Shown: piece by piece, positions 9,520-18,582 of the stretch
Layout: every line of letters starts with the position of its first letter
Position numbering within the stretch: the first letter of the stretch is position 1
Assembly: GCF_000758625.1 (NCBI RefSeq)
Contig: NZ_CP009283.1
Location: 3,669,501 to 3,733,500, forward strand
DNA: 64,000 bases
Origin: Paenibacillus sp. FSL R7-0273
GTDB lineage: Bacteria > Bacillota > Bacilli > Paenibacillales > Paenibacillaceae
Direction of reading: 5' to 3'
Position numbers and translations under genes: made by a program
Notes under the pieces: generated by a model
Databases searched by the model: none
Seen by the model: the letters and a program-made list of their open reading frames with translations, nothing else
What the model was told of the DNA's origin: nothing

Positions 9520-10695
9520 CTACAAACTGCTAAACACAATATTCCGCAGCTTACGGGTGATGGGAAGGGTGCCGGCGTCTTTTTTCTGGACCATAAACAG
9601 TATCGTCAGCGCATCCTGTGGGCTGTTCGCGAAATAAGTGCCAAGCCAGCCTTGCCAGCCGTATTCACCTTTGCTGCCGATGTTTCCGGCCTGACCGGGC
9701 TCGGTCATAATGCGCATCAGATTGCCATAGCTGTGACCGCAGCGAAGGTGCCACAAGGCGAAGCCCTTTTGCTGTGGGGGCGTTAAGCCAGGAGAAGTCA
9801 TATATTGCACGGTTTTTGGTTTGAGCAGCTGGTACCCGTCAATACTCCCGTTGTTCAACAGCATGGTGGTGAATTTGGCCGCGTCATCGATCGTAGAGGC
9901 AAGTCCGGCTCCGCCGGATTCAAATGCCGGATCACGGTCAAAGTGGTGATTAACTCCCAAGGGACTGTCAGCATATCGCTTGAGTCCGCCTTCCCCGTTG
10001 TCTTGATAGGTTCTGGCGAGCCGGCTTCGCTGCTCATCAGTCAGCCAGAACCTGGTATCGGTCATGCCGAGCGGCCCGAATATTTCCGTCTGCAGAAATT
10101 CCCCGTAACGCTTACCGCTTACTGCTTCCACAACCGCCCCGAGTACATCGCTAGAGGTTCCATATTGCCAGGACGATCCCGGCTCAAAGGCGAGTGGACC
10201 CTGGCCCAGTCTGTCTGTAAATTCCATAGTGGTCATCGGATTGGCTCCGTGCAGCCGGCTGCCCAGCTCCTGAATCAGCGTTTCTGTATATTGTCCGGCT
10301 GGACCGGGTCCGCCATACACAAGTCCTGATGTCATGTTGAGCAGATCATGGAGGTTGGCTTCTCGTACTGGAGATGTCAGTCCGCCTTCCTTAACTACTT
10401 TTTGCTGAAGGAATCCGGGTATGTAACGGCTTACAGGATCGAACAGATCTATTTCTCCACGTTCCAGCAGCAGCATAACGGCTGCAGCTGTTACCGGCTT
10501 GCTCATCGAGTACAGCCTGAAGATGGTATCCCGGGCAATAGGACGTCTCATTTCTATATCTGCCAGGCCGTCCGCATGATAAAATACTTCTTTGCCGTTT
10601 TTAATAACCATAAAGTTAGCACCGGCAATCTCGTTATTTTCAATACTGGTGCTGAGCGTTTTGGTCAGCAGTGCGGTTGTGCCAGAATCGAGCAT
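9520..10695 (-). CDS. Serine hydrolase, beta-lactamase/penicillin-binding fold (copy 1)
   Basis: A 391-residue protein of the class C beta-lactamase/DD-peptidase/esterase superfamily. The nucleophile motif SMSK (SxxK) lies near residue 64. A YGTS stretch in the position of the YxN/YxS motif is near residue 180, and a C-terminal GWQGWLG segment stands where the HxG/KTG motif usually is. There is no signal peptide, so it is probably cytoplasmic and more likely an esterase or peptidase than a resistance enzyme. It is an obvious recent duplicate of the gene at 11304-12482: long identical stretches and matching upstream sequence. Expressed from the minus strand with its own leader. Confidence 0.9.
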   Translation of the reverse strand: MLDSGTTALLTKTLSTSIENNEIAGANFMVIKNGKEVFYHADGLADIEMRRPIARDTIFRLYSMSKPVTAAAVMLLLERGEIDLFDPVSRYIPGFLQQKVVKEGGLTSPVREANLHDLLNMTSGLVYGGPGPAGQYTETLIQELGSRLHGANPMTTMEFTDRLGQGPLAFEPGSSWQYGTSSDVLGAVVEAVSGKRYGEFLQTEIFGPLGMTDTRFWLTDEQRSRLARTYQDNGEGGLKRYADSPLGVNHHFDRDPAFESGGAGLASTIDDAAKFTTMLLNNGSIDGYQLLKPKTVQYMTSPGLTPPQQKGFALWHLRCGHSYGNLMRIMTEPGQAGNIGSKGEYGWQGWLGTYFANSPQDALTILFMVQKKDAGTLPITRKLRNIVFSSL

Positions 10696-10902
10696 AGTGG
10701 TCTGTCTCCCTTTAGTAGATTTCTATGAGTATATTAAGCACTATATGAAGCTTGTTTAGTGATGGTACATGTGCTTGTAGACAGATAAGGAAAATAATAA
10801 CTATTTTACGACTAGGAAATCATTGTCACACGCGGCGGGCAGCGGATTGAGCGCCCCTGCCTAACGCTAACCTCAGTCAGTGGGTTCAGGGTCATATCAG
10901 GT

Positions 10903-11096
10903 TAAGTGTACTTTGTACAATTAAAACAGTGGAAATGAATCATTATAAGAAAATAATGGTATTCTGTACATCTATTTTCCTCGAAAAAGCCGGTTTCGGG
11001 CGTTTTTAGCAAATATAAGTGTACAGACTGCAGTTAAAACCTGCAGCGGAGCCAATTCGTCGGGTTTAGTTGCAGAAAGTACAGTTATTTCGGCTC
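10903..11096. repeat. Two diverged tandem copies of an ~81-nt sequence, 113-nt period
   Basis: Landmarks recur with a constant 113-nt offset: TAAGTGTAC at 10903 and 11016, TTAAAAC at 10921 and 11034, GTACA at 10966 and 11079, TATTT at 10973 and 11086. Sequence between the landmarks has drifted. No reading frame spans it. It resembles mobile or structural intergenic repeats rather than coding DNA; its function is unknown. Confidence 0.7.
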
Positions 11097-11140
11097 GGCT
11101 CATTCTATATAGAGTGAACTTGAAAATATCTTATAAGGAA

Positions 11141-11232
11141 AGGGGGCGGAGGAGATGTTTGGAACTGTAGGAGTGACAGCGTCCGCCTTGCGGTAGGAAG
11201 TTCAGACATTCACCGGAGTCTCGCTAATATTG
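11141..11232 (+). repeat. Possible dispersed Paenibacillus-type intergenic element
   Basis: A GC-richer block containing GGAGTGACAGCG, GTCCGCCTTGCGG and GGAGTCTCGCT. From memory, similar blocks recur between genes in Paenibacillus genomes; only one copy occurs here, so this cannot be shown within the window. A 13-codon ORF begins at 11155, but its GGAG is too close to the ATG to make a good site. Confidence 0.35.
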
Positions 11233-11243
11233 ATTTTATAAAA

Positions 11244-11291
11244 AAACGGCAGACAAGACTTTTCAAAAAAGTCTATGACTGCCGTTTTCAT
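11244..11291. terminator. Long hairpin terminator between the duplicates
   Basis: AACGGCAG pairs with CTGCCGTT around an inner AGACTTTT/AAAAGTCT stem. A-rich and T-rich flanks on the two sides would allow termination in either direction. It ends 12 nt from the stop codon of serine hydrolase copy 2 and most likely terminates that minus-strand gene. Confidence 0.85.
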
Positions 11292-11303
11292 ATATCACAG
11301 TCC

Positions 11304-12482
11304 CTACAAACTGCTAAACACAATATTCCGCAGCTTTCGGGTAACAGGGAGGGTGCCGGCGTCTTTTTTCTGGACCATAAACAGTATCGTCAGCCCATCC
11401 TGCGGGCTGTTCATGAAGTAGGCGCCAAGCCAGCCGTCCCAGCCGTATTCGCCCTTGCTGCCGATATGTCCGGCCTGCCCGGGCTCGGTCATAATGCGCA
11501 TCTGGTTGCCGTAGCTGTGCCCGCAGAGGGATTGCCACAGGGCAAAGCCCTTCTGCTGCGGAGGCGTTAATCCCGCCGAGGTCATATATTGTACGGTTCT
11601 TGGTTTGAGCAGCTGTACACCGTTGAGGCTTCCGTTGTTCAGAAGCATGGTGGTGAACTTGGCCGAATCGCCGATCGTGGAGACAAGTCCGGCTCCGCCG
11701 GATTCAAACGCCGGCTTACGGTCAAACTGGTGATTAATTCCGAGGTGGCTGTCGGCGTAGAGCTTTAATCCGCCATTTTCGTCATCCTGATACGTTTTAG
11801 CCAGCCGGGTTCGTTGCTCTTCTTCCGTCAGCCAGAACCCGGTATCCTTCATGCCCAGCGGCCCGAAAATTTCCTCCTGCAGAAATTCCCCGTACCGCTT
11901 ACCGCTTACGGCCTCTACAACCGCTCCGAGTACATCGCCTGAGGTTCCGTATTGCCAGGATGATCCCGGCTCAAAGGCGAGTGGACCCTGGCCCAGTCTG
12001 TCTGCAAATTCCATTGTGGTCATCGGATTGGCTCCGTGCAGCCGGCTGCCCAGCTCCTGAATCAGCGTTTCTGTATATTGTCCGGCCGGACCGGGTCCGC
12101 CGTACACAAGTCCCGATGTCATGTTGAGCAGGTCATTGAGGTTAACTTCGCGTTCCGGAGCCGCCAGACCGCCGTCTTTTTCTACCAGCTGATTGCGGAA
12201 TCCAGGTATGTAACGGCTTACAGGATCAAACAGATCTATTTCTCCACGTTCCAGCAGCAGCATAACGGCTGCGGCTGTTACCGGCTTGCTCATCGAGTAC
12301 AGCCTGAAGATGGAATCCCGGGCAATAGAGCGTCCATTTTCTACATCAGCCAGCCCGTCCTCAAGATAGAAAACTTCCTCGCCATTTTTGATCACCATAA
12401 AGTTAGCGCCTGCGATTTCTTTGTTTGCAATACTGGCGCTGAGCGTTTTTGTAAGAAGTCCGGTAGTGCTTGAATCCAGCAT
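11304..12482 (-). CDS. Serine hydrolase, beta-lactamase/penicillin-binding fold (copy 2)
   Basis: A 392-residue paralogue of the 9520-10695 gene with the same SMSK nucleophile motif, the YGTS motif and the GWDGWLG C-terminal segment. Whole blocks (e.g. NMTSGLVYGGPGPAGQYTET) are identical between copies. Differences cluster near residues 95-112 and in surface positions, as expected after duplication under constraint. It lacks a signal peptide. The reading frame is intact, so both copies are probably functional. Which copy is ancestral cannot be told from the window. Confidence 0.9.
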   Translation of the reverse strand: MLDSSTTGLLTKTLSASIANKEIAGANFMVIKNGEEVFYLEDGLADVENGRSIARDSIFRLYSMSKPVTAAAVMLLLERGEIDLFDPVSRYIPGFRNQLVEKDGGLAAPEREVNLNDLLNMTSGLVYGGPGPAGQYTETLIQELGSRLHGANPMTTMEFADRLGQGPLAFEPGSSWQYGTSGDVLGAVVEAVSGKRYGEFLQEEIFGPLGMKDTGFWLTEEEQRTRLAKTYQDDENGGLKLYADSHLGINHQFDRKPAFESGGAGLVSTIGDSAKFTTMLLNNGSLNGVQLLKPRTVQYMTSAGLTPPQQKGFALWQSLCGHSYGNQMRIMTEPGQAGHIGSKGEYGWDGWLGAYFMNSPQDGLTILFMVQKKDAGTLPVTRKLRNIVFSSL

Positions 12483-12725
12483 GGGTTGTCTGTCTCCTTT
12501 ATCATCGTTTTCTATGAGTATATTAAGCGCTTTTATGAAGCTTGTATAGTAGTTTTGCTGTGACGGGCCTCAAAGAGAGTCTGCCTATTTTTTGATTCGC
12601 ATAAGGTTCAGCCTGGAATATAATAAAAAATACCTCTGCCGCCAATGAAAAGATAACGATAAACCCGTACGGCATGTTAATATATTATTTATGCTGTTAA
12701 GGATCAGAAAAAAGAGGGTAGATGA

Positions 12726-13637
12726 ATGAAAAACTTTTTTAGGCATAAGGCTTATTTTATTGGCGTACATGTTTTAATGTTTGTTTTTTTGTTTTCAGCA
12801 TTGTATGCCTATTTCCCATGGATCCAGGTAAAGGTCAAGGAGATCATCGATCCTCCGGATAAGGTCGTTACGATTGCTCACCGTGGTGCTATGGGGTATG
12901 CCCCGGAGAACACCATGCCGGCAATTGAGCTGGCAATAGAGATGAAGGCAGATTATGTAGAGCTGGACATTCATCTAACCAAGGATGGGATACCGGTCGT
13001 GATCCATGATGAGACAGTGAACCGGACTACAAACAGCAGGGGATATGTGAGAAATTTGACCCTGGAGCAGATCAAGCAGCTGGATGCGGGAACCTGGTTT
13101 AATGAAGCCTATCCGATGTTTGCAAGGGAGCAATATGCGGGTGTCACCATCCCCACGCTGGATGAGGTGTTCGAGACATTCGGGGACAAGACCCGTTACA
13201 TGATCGAAATTAAGCAGCCCACCGCGAACAGCCAGATCGAGACCTTGCTAAATGAAGCTGTCCTAAAATATAACCTGGAGGATGCAGTGTCTGTCCATTC
13301 CTTCAGCAGTGCCAGTCTGCGCAAGCTTCATGCGATCAACCCTGACATCCCGCTGTACCAGCTTGTATGGAATGACTATACCGCAACAGGGGCACCTGCA
13401 TCTTATCTGGAGAATGTGAAAACCTATGCCGTCGGAATCAGCCCTAACTTTCAGGGAATCGGAGCGGCTTATGTGGCTCAGGTTAAGAATGCCGGGCTTA
13501 AAGTGATGCCGTATACGGTTAATTACCAGGTCAACATGAATAAAGCCTATCTGTGGGGCGTGGATGGAGTCTATACGAATTACCCGGACCGTTTCAAGGA
13601 GGTCATTGATACCAACAGGGAAAACGGGCAATGGTAG
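12726..13637 (+). CDS. Membrane-anchored glycerophosphodiester phosphodiesterase
   Basis: A 303-residue GDPD-family enzyme that hydrolyses glycerophosphodiesters to glycerol-3-phosphate and an alcohol. One N-terminal hydrophobic span (~residues 8-30) should anchor it with the catalytic domain outside. Catalytic landmarks are HRGAMGYAPENT (general acid/base His and metal Glu), VELDIHLTKDG (metal Glu-x-Asp) and HDETVNRTT (second His). The C-terminal VYTNYPDRF is typical. AGAGGG precedes the start. It may act on lipoteichoic-acid or phospholipid debris; the substrate is inferred only from family. Confidence 0.92.
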   Translation: MKNFFRHKAYFIGVHVLMFVFLFSALYAYFPWIQVKVKEIIDPPDKVVTIAHRGAMGYAPENTMPAIELAIEMKADYVELDIHLTKDGIPVVIHDETVNRTTNSRGYVRNLTLEQIKQLDAGTWFNEAYPMFAREQYAGVTIPTLDEVFETFGDKTRYMIEIKQPTANSQIETLLNEAVLKYNLEDAVSVHSFSSASLRKLHAINPDIPLYQLVWNDYTATGAPASYLENVKTYAVGISPNFQGIGAAYVAQVKNAGLKVMPYTVNYQVNMNKAYLWGVDGVYTNYPDRFKEVIDTNRENGQW

Positions 13638-13707
13638 GCTTATTCTTTTGAACATATGATATATTGATAGTAACACAAGCCTGAAGGGCTGCAGGGAGAA
13701 GCTGGGT

Positions 13708-14340
13708 ATGGAGAAGCTGACGGAACTGATTACCGATGATTTAATGTTAAAAGCTGCTATTGAGAGTATTGATCCGCAGGAGCCTGTAAAAGTCAGCAAT
13801 GTACCGTATCCCTGGAGGCTGCTGGGCTGCGGCAATTATGCCGCTGTTTTTTGCCATCCCGGTTATGAAGCTTATGCGGTGAAAATCTATGCCCCGGGCA
13901 GACCCGGCCTGGAGGAGGAAGCAGAGGTTTACAAGCTGCTGGGACAGCATCCGGCATATGCACGGTGCTATTATATCGGAAATACCTTTCTTATCCTGGA
14001 CCGGCTGCGCGGCGTTACGTTTTACGACTCAATGAAGCAGGGAATACTGATTACTGAGCAGGCCATCCGCGATATTGACATCGCACTGGATTATGCCCGT
14101 TCCCGCGGTCTCCACCCGCATGATGTCCATGCCAAAAATGTGATGGTCAAGGACGGCCGCGGCCTGATAGTCGACGTGTCTGATTTTTTGAAGCAGGAAG
14201 ACTGCAGCATGTGGGAGGATTTCAAAAAAGCGTACTACCGGCTATACAAGCCTATTGCCTCACGATGGGTATTTCCGGTTCCCAAAGCATTATTAGAGCT
14301 CGTCCGTAAAGCCTACAAATGGCGCAAAAAGAAGAGCTGA
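13708..14340 (+). CDS. Small protein-kinase-fold protein (YrzF-like)
   Basis: A 210-residue single-domain kinase-like protein. A glycine-loop equivalent GCGNYAAV (~residues 41-48), a lysine in YAVKIY (~residues 58-63), a catalytic loop HPHDVHAKNVMV (~residues 134-145) and a DVSDF metal-binding equivalent (~residues 153-157) are present, so catalysis is possible. It is shorter than Hanks kinases and closer to YrzF or aminoglycoside-phosphotransferase-like minimal kinases. It is 70 nt downstream of the GDPD gene without an obvious terminator between, so co-transcription is plausible. The substrate is unknown. Confidence 0.8.
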   Translation: MEKLTELITDDLMLKAAIESIDPQEPVKVSNVPYPWRLLGCGNYAAVFCHPGYEAYAVKIYAPGRPGLEEEAEVYKLLGQHPAYARCYYIGNTFLILDRLRGVTFYDSMKQGILITEQAIRDIDIALDYARSRGLHPHDVHAKNVMVKDGRGLIVDVSDFLKQEDCSMWEDFKKAYYRLYKPIASRWVFPVPKALLELVRKAYKWRKKKS

Positions 14341-14357
14341 ATGAAATAACAGGCAGG

Positions 14358-14392
14358 AAGCATGGAACCTTAAGGGGCTCCGTGCTTTTTTT
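14358..14392 (+). terminator. Rho-independent terminator after the kinase-fold gene
   Basis: AGCATGGA pairs with TCCGTGCT through a GC-rich stem, followed by seven Ts. Confidence 0.88.
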
Positions 14393-14634
14393 GCGTTTAA
14401 GCTGAAGGGCCAACGATGATCATTTCATCATATGAAAAATTCACATTAGTACAAAAAAATATATATTCGCACCCGCAAACTACAGTGGAACACCAAACAA
14501 TCACACTCCATCACATCAAAATGACAGGAAAAAGTCCAGAGCCTCGCGTACCTCACATCTGATGATAGTTACACTCTGGTAATATCCGACGCCTCCGATT
14601 ATAATAAACGACAATCAATGAAGGAGGTGCAGCA

Positions 14635-15354
14635 ATGAACAAACCAATGATAGGCGTCCTGCCATTATACGACTCCGGTAAAGAGAGCTACTGGATGCTC
14701 CCGGCTTACATGAAGGCAATCGAGAACGAAGGCGGAATCCCTGTGATGCTGCCTCTTACAACGGATGAGGATATTATACCTGCTCTGGCCGGCAGGTTTG
14801 ATGGCTTTCTGTTTACCGGCGGGCATGATATCAATCCAGAATTATATGGGGAAAAAGCAGAAGCGGTCTGCGGGGAATGGTGTGATGAACGCGACAGAAT
14901 GGAGCAGCTGCTGTTTGACCAAGTAATTGAACTGGACAAGCCCGCCTTTGGAATCTGCCGCGGATTACAATTGTTTAACGTTCTGTGCGGCGGAACCCTG
15001 TATCAGGATATTCCATTGCAGATGAATACAGACATTACGGTCAGCCATAAGCAGAAGCCGCCTTATGCCGAGCCGTCCCATTCTGTACATATCCATACAG
15101 GTACTTTGCTCCACCACATATTGCAGACAGCTCAAATAGACGTTAACAGCTATCATCACCAGGGGATCAAAGCACTGCCTGCGGGCTTGACTGCTGCGGC
15201 AGCAGCGGAGGACGGCATGGTTGAAGCAGTATCTCTTCCGGACAAAAGATTTATTCTCGCTGTTCAGTGGCATCCGGAATTCAGTTACGGGACAGACAGC
15301 AACAGCAGAAAGCTTTTTTCGGCATTTGTAAATGCTTGTATTCCTGCACATTAG
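14635..15354 (+). CDS. Gamma-glutamyl hydrolase-like class I glutamine amidotransferase (peptidase C26)
   Basis: A 239-residue cytosolic hydrolase of the PuuD/C26 family, which removes gamma-linked glutamate from small amides such as gamma-glutamyl-GABA. The nucleophile elbow GICRGLQLFN carries the cysteine (~residue 105); QWHPEF near residue 213 provides the catalytic His and Glu. GGHDINPELYGE (~residues 62-73) is a family hallmark. A strong AAGGAGGTG site (14621-14629) sets the start. The 240-nt region upstream holds no gene; TATAAT at 14600-14605 could be a -10, but no good -35 is visible. It is convergent with the MFS gene, only 3 nt apart. Confidence 0.9.
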   Translation: MNKPMIGVLPLYDSGKESYWMLPAYMKAIENEGGIPVMLPLTTDEDIIPALAGRFDGFLFTGGHDINPELYGEKAEAVCGEWCDERDRMEQLLFDQVIELDKPAFGICRGLQLFNVLCGGTLYQDIPLQMNTDITVSHKQKPPYAEPSHSVHIHTGTLLHHILQTAQIDVNSYHHQGIKALPAGLTAAAAAEDGMVEAVSLPDKRFILAVQWHPEFSYGTDSNSRKLFSAFVNACIPAH

Positions 15355-15357
15355 CCT

Positions 15358-16485
15358 TCATTCCTTCTTCGGCGGCTTGATCAGCAGGGTTCCGCCCAGT
15401 AAAAAGAAGCTGCTGGCATAAAAGACGGTAATCAGTCCCAGCGACGCCCCAATCATCCCGAACAGCAGCGGAGCTGTGAACTGTGAGACTCTGTTGATTA
15501 ATAGACGCAGCCCCAGTACCTCACCCGTTCTCGAAGCAGGGGAAGACTGATACGCAACCGACATGGAAATAGGCTGCCCGCAGCCCAGGCCGAGTCCCAT
15601 CAGTACACTCCAGACTCCAAGCCACACAGGATTAACAGTTAAGGAGACCAGCAAAAACGCTGTCCCGGATGCGGCAATCGAGCCTATCAGGATGGCATCA
15701 TTTGAATGCTTACGCTGCAGCCAGGGCATGAACAGGCGGACCAGCACCATGGACAATCCCTGAATCGAGAGAATCCAGCCGATCCCGGTTACAGAAATGC
15801 CTTTACTTACCGCATACAGCGGGAAATAGGCGGCAAAGATTTCTCTGGAGTACAGTGCGAGCGCATTGCCGATCAGCGCCCTGCGGAGGGCGGGGAGCTT
15901 AAGCAGGCCCAGGGAGTCCGCCAGTCCGGTTTTTACGGCGGCAGCAGTAGGCTTGCCGGAGGAGAGCTTCCATGCAAATACAAAAGTAATCAGAAAAACA
16001 AAGAAGGCTGCGGCAAAAACCGCCGGATAGGACAGGTGACTGATAAGATAGCCGGCGGTCACCGGACCGAGCAGGGCGCCAAGGGAATTAGCGGTGCTGA
16101 ACCAGCCGTAATAATCGTTGCGCTTGCCTTCAGGAGCGGCGTGCCCGAGTACATTTTGCAGGGAAATAGCAATAAAAATACTGGAGAAGCCTGTAATCAG
16201 CTGGGACGCATAAAGCGCCCAGAGGGAAGGAAAACACCAGGGCAGGGCCATGGATAGGCCTAATCCCGTCATTCCGGCCAGAACCGGGAGGCGGTCGCCG
16301 AAACGGTCGGCCATTTTGCCTGCGGAAATAGAGAAAAACATGGGGAGGAAAGCATAGCAGGCGGTCAAAACACCTATCTCGAGCGTGGATGCCCCCAGAG
16401 AGGAAGCGAACAAGGGCACTGCAGGTCTGGTTAAGTTAAGAATGAGCTGAAAAGCGATACCTAGAATCATGACATTAATAAACAT
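15358..16485 (-). CDS. MFS transporter
   Basis: A 375-residue major facilitator with about twelve hydrophobic spans and the motif-A loop GKMADRFGDR between spans 2 and 3. It is likely a drug or metabolite exporter; the cargo is unknown. It is the last gene of a minus-strand series (AraC, LysR, MFS) with 73 nt between it and LysR. Its stop is 3 nt from the stop of the convergent amidotransferase, with no clear terminator between them. Confidence 0.9.
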   Translation of the reverse strand: MFINVMILGIAFQLILNLTRPAVPLFASSLGASTLEIGVLTACYAFLPMFFSISAGKMADRFGDRLPVLAGMTGLGLSMALPWCFPSLWALYASQLITGFSSIFIAISLQNVLGHAAPEGKRNDYYGWFSTANSLGALLGPVTAGYLISHLSYPAVFAAAFFVFLITFVFAWKLSSGKPTAAAVKTGLADSLGLLKLPALRRALIGNALALYSREIFAAYFPLYAVSKGISVTGIGWILSIQGLSMVLVRLFMPWLQRKHSNDAILIGSIAASGTAFLLVSLTVNPVWLGVWSVLMGLGLGCGQPISMSVAYQSSPASRTGEVLGLRLLINRVSQFTAPLLFGMIGASLGLITVFYASSFFLLGGTLLIKPPKKE

Positions 16486-16558
16486 ACGCGGCTACCCTTC
16501 TGTCTGAGCTTTTTCTTCATTGTAGCTGCAGGCGCAGAAGCGGAAAAATCGTATTTTT

Positions 16559-17455
16559 CTATGGATTATCATAGAGAGAGGGTATGGAAGCCCGGTAATG
16601 CTGCTGCACAAACTGAACAAAGGCTGAAACTGCCGGGATGTCCAGCAGCTCCTCCCTGTATAATAACCAGGTGGACCAGGTAACGGCTTCGCTGTCTGCT
16701 CCGGTTAATGCGGTCCGGTACAGCTGATTGTCATCCTCAGTCAGGACGATGGACGGAACAATGGCGTAGCCCAGTCCGTTTTGCACCATCCGTTTGGCAA
16801 TTTCTGCATTGTCCACATGCATCAGTACATTGGCCGGCTTACTGAACTGCTGCTTCCACCAGCCATCGATGATCCTGCTTAAGGAAGGGTCCGTTGTAAA
16901 GGTAATCCGGCGCAGCTGCGGAAGCTCCTCCACAGCTACCGGCACCGCTGACAGAATACATACCTGCTCCTGTTCAAGCATCTCTTTTTGCTCCAGCCAG
17001 TGGGGTATGCCCCGGATAATCCCGATCTGCTCCTTCTGTGTAGCTACTGAACCAAGCAAATCCTGGCTGATCGCGGTAGTAATATCATATTCAATCAGCG
17101 GATAGGCCTCTGAAAATTGCCGGAGCACCGCCGGAAGGCGATACAGCGCCACGGACCGGGAGACGCCAAGCCGTAGCGTGCCGCTTAGATCACCGCGCTG
17201 GCTGACCAGCCTGCTTTTGACATCGGACAGCCGCTCCAGCATTTCCCGGGCATAGGCTACCATCGTTTCACCCTGCTCCGTGAACTCGATCCCCCGCCGT
17301 CCCCGGTAGACGAACAGGCTGATGCCAAGCTCCTTTTCCAGCTGCTGCAGGCGGTGGGTCAGAGTAGGCTGCGAGAGATAAATCTGCTCCGCGGTCCTCG
17401 TAATATTACGTTCAGTGCCCAAAACGTCCAGTATGCGCCAATCCTTTTCATCCAT
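16559..17455 (-). CDS. LysR family transcriptional regulator
   Basis: A 298-residue LysR-type regulator: N-terminal winged HTH (NITRTAEQIYLSQPTLTHRL, residues ~18-37) and a periplasmic-binding-like effector domain (residues ~90-290). It lies 16 nt after the AraC gene and upstream of the MFS gene on the same strand. It probably controls the MFS gene, itself, or both. The ligand is unknown. Confidence 0.92.
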   Translation of the reverse strand: MDEKDWRILDVLGTERNITRTAEQIYLSQPTLTHRLQQLEKELGISLFVYRGRRGIEFTEQGETMVAYAREMLERLSDVKSRLVSQRGDLSGTLRLGVSRSVALYRLPAVLRQFSEAYPLIEYDITTAISQDLLGSVATQKEQIGIIRGIPHWLEQKEMLEQEQVCILSAVPVAVEELPQLRRITFTTDPSLSRIIDGWWKQQFSKPANVLMHVDNAEIAKRMVQNGLGYAIVPSIVLTEDDNQLYRTALTGADSEAVTWSTWLLYREELLDIPAVSAFVQFVQQHYRASIPSLYDNP

Positions 17456-17471
17456 CTACGACGCCATCCTC

Positions 17472-18404
17472 TCAATCGCCCAGAAAAACAATGCTTCTGG
17501 CGGGATCATACATTTCCTTCAATTGCTTGACATCGGAGCGCGGCGGCGAGCCGAACATCCGGGCATATTCACGGCTGAACTGGGAAGCACTCTCGTAGCC
17601 GACCCGGAACGCAACCTCGGCGGCCTCAGCCGACTCCGACAATAGAATACGGCGCGCTTCCTGCAGCCTGAGCTGCTTCTGAAACTGGATAGGGCTCATG
17701 CCGGTCACCTCCTTAAAGTTACGGTGGAAGGTGGACAGGCTCATGCTTGCTGCTTCGGCAAGCTGTTCCACGCGAATGGACTGGTCATAACGTTCGGTAA
17801 GCTGATCAATCGCCTCTCTAATCCGGTATGAATGGCTGCCCTCCATGGCAATTTGTCCGAGTGCGGCACCATAGGGACCTTTTAGCAGGGTATACAGGAT
17901 TTCTTTTATGAATAAAGGCGCAAGAAAGTGGATATCATCCGGCCTGTCCAGTAATTCTATCAGTCTTAGGGTCGCGTTCATCAGGGAAGGCTCAGTCTGG
18001 CCGACAAATAAGGCACGCTTCGCGTTCTCGTTCGGCACAATCCGTACATTTGCCCCGTTCATGACCTCCAGAATCTGTTCATAGCTAAACTCCAGTTTGA
18101 AGCTGAGATAAGGCCTGTCCGCTGCTGCTCTGATCACCTGGCCGACGACAGGCAGATTCATGGAAGCGACCAGATAATCAGCTGAGCCGTATTCAAATCG
18201 CTCCCCTGCCAGGAATACCTCCTTAACCCCTTGGGCAATCATGCAAAAAGACGGCTTATACACCCGGTACGCAGGCTCAGATACCTCCGAATACCGGATA
18301 ACAAATAAATTGGGTACCGCTGTCTCAAACACGCCGTCCCTCGGTGTAAAGCGCTGAATGAGCTCTGCGAGCTCTATTTGCTGCTTCATGCTGCCAGCTG
18401 GCAT
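17472..18404 (-). CDS. AraC family regulator with AraC_N domain (YqhC-like)
   Basis: A 310-residue regulator with an AraC_N-type sensor (residues ~20-175, containing YKPSFCMIAQG) and a C-terminal double HTH (residues ~195-295, containing AASMSLSTFHRNFKEVTGMS). It is transcribed divergently from two aldo/keto reductases. In E. coli the AraC_N regulator YqhC is divergent from and activates aldehyde reductases yqhD-dkgA, so an aldehyde-stress role is a reasonable inference. The 178-nt divergent region contains no consensus sigma-A promoter for the reductase, which fits activator dependence. Confidence 0.9.
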   Translation of the reverse strand: MPAGSMKQQIELAELIQRFTPRDGVFETAVPNLFVIRYSEVSEPAYRVYKPSFCMIAQGVKEVFLAGERFEYGSADYLVASMNLPVVGQVIRAAADRPYLSFKLEFSYEQILEVMNGANVRIVPNENAKRALFVGQTEPSLMNATLRLIELLDRPDDIHFLAPLFIKEILYTLLKGPYGAALGQIAMEGSHSYRIREAIDQLTERYDQSIRVEQLAEAASMSLSTFHRNFKEVTGMSPIQFQKQLRLQEARRILLSESAEAAEVAFRVGYESASQFSREYARMFGSPPRSDVKQLKEMYDPARSIVFLGD

Positions 18405-18582
18405 AACGCTATCCCTCCCTTTTGTAGTACTCGATTCTAAACCTTATGAATTCCTATAGTAAGCTCCGTGACAGAAATAGGCAAGCATTCAGTACGATCG
18501 GGATAACGGTTATTAGTGAAAATCCGGCATAATAAGTAAGACGAGTATGAGCTACATGACAACAGAATGGGAGGAACACAGA

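Larger units (their letters stand above)
10696..11303. other. 608-nt noncoding segment between duplicated serine hydrolases
   Basis: No convincing gene. It holds the upstream region of copy 1 (10696-10770), the 113-bp-period tandem repeat (10903-11096), a GC-richer block resembling a dispersed intergenic element (11141-11232) and a terminator (11244-11291). The upstream sequence of copy 1 (ATTAAGCAC and ATGAAGCTTG blocks) recurs upstream of copy 2, so the duplication included the promoter region. Confidence 0.7.

Noticed and set aside
9401..9786. Plus-strand short frames antisense to the serine hydrolase
   Set aside because: They overlap a terminator and the 3' end of a clear minus-strand gene and have no coding features.
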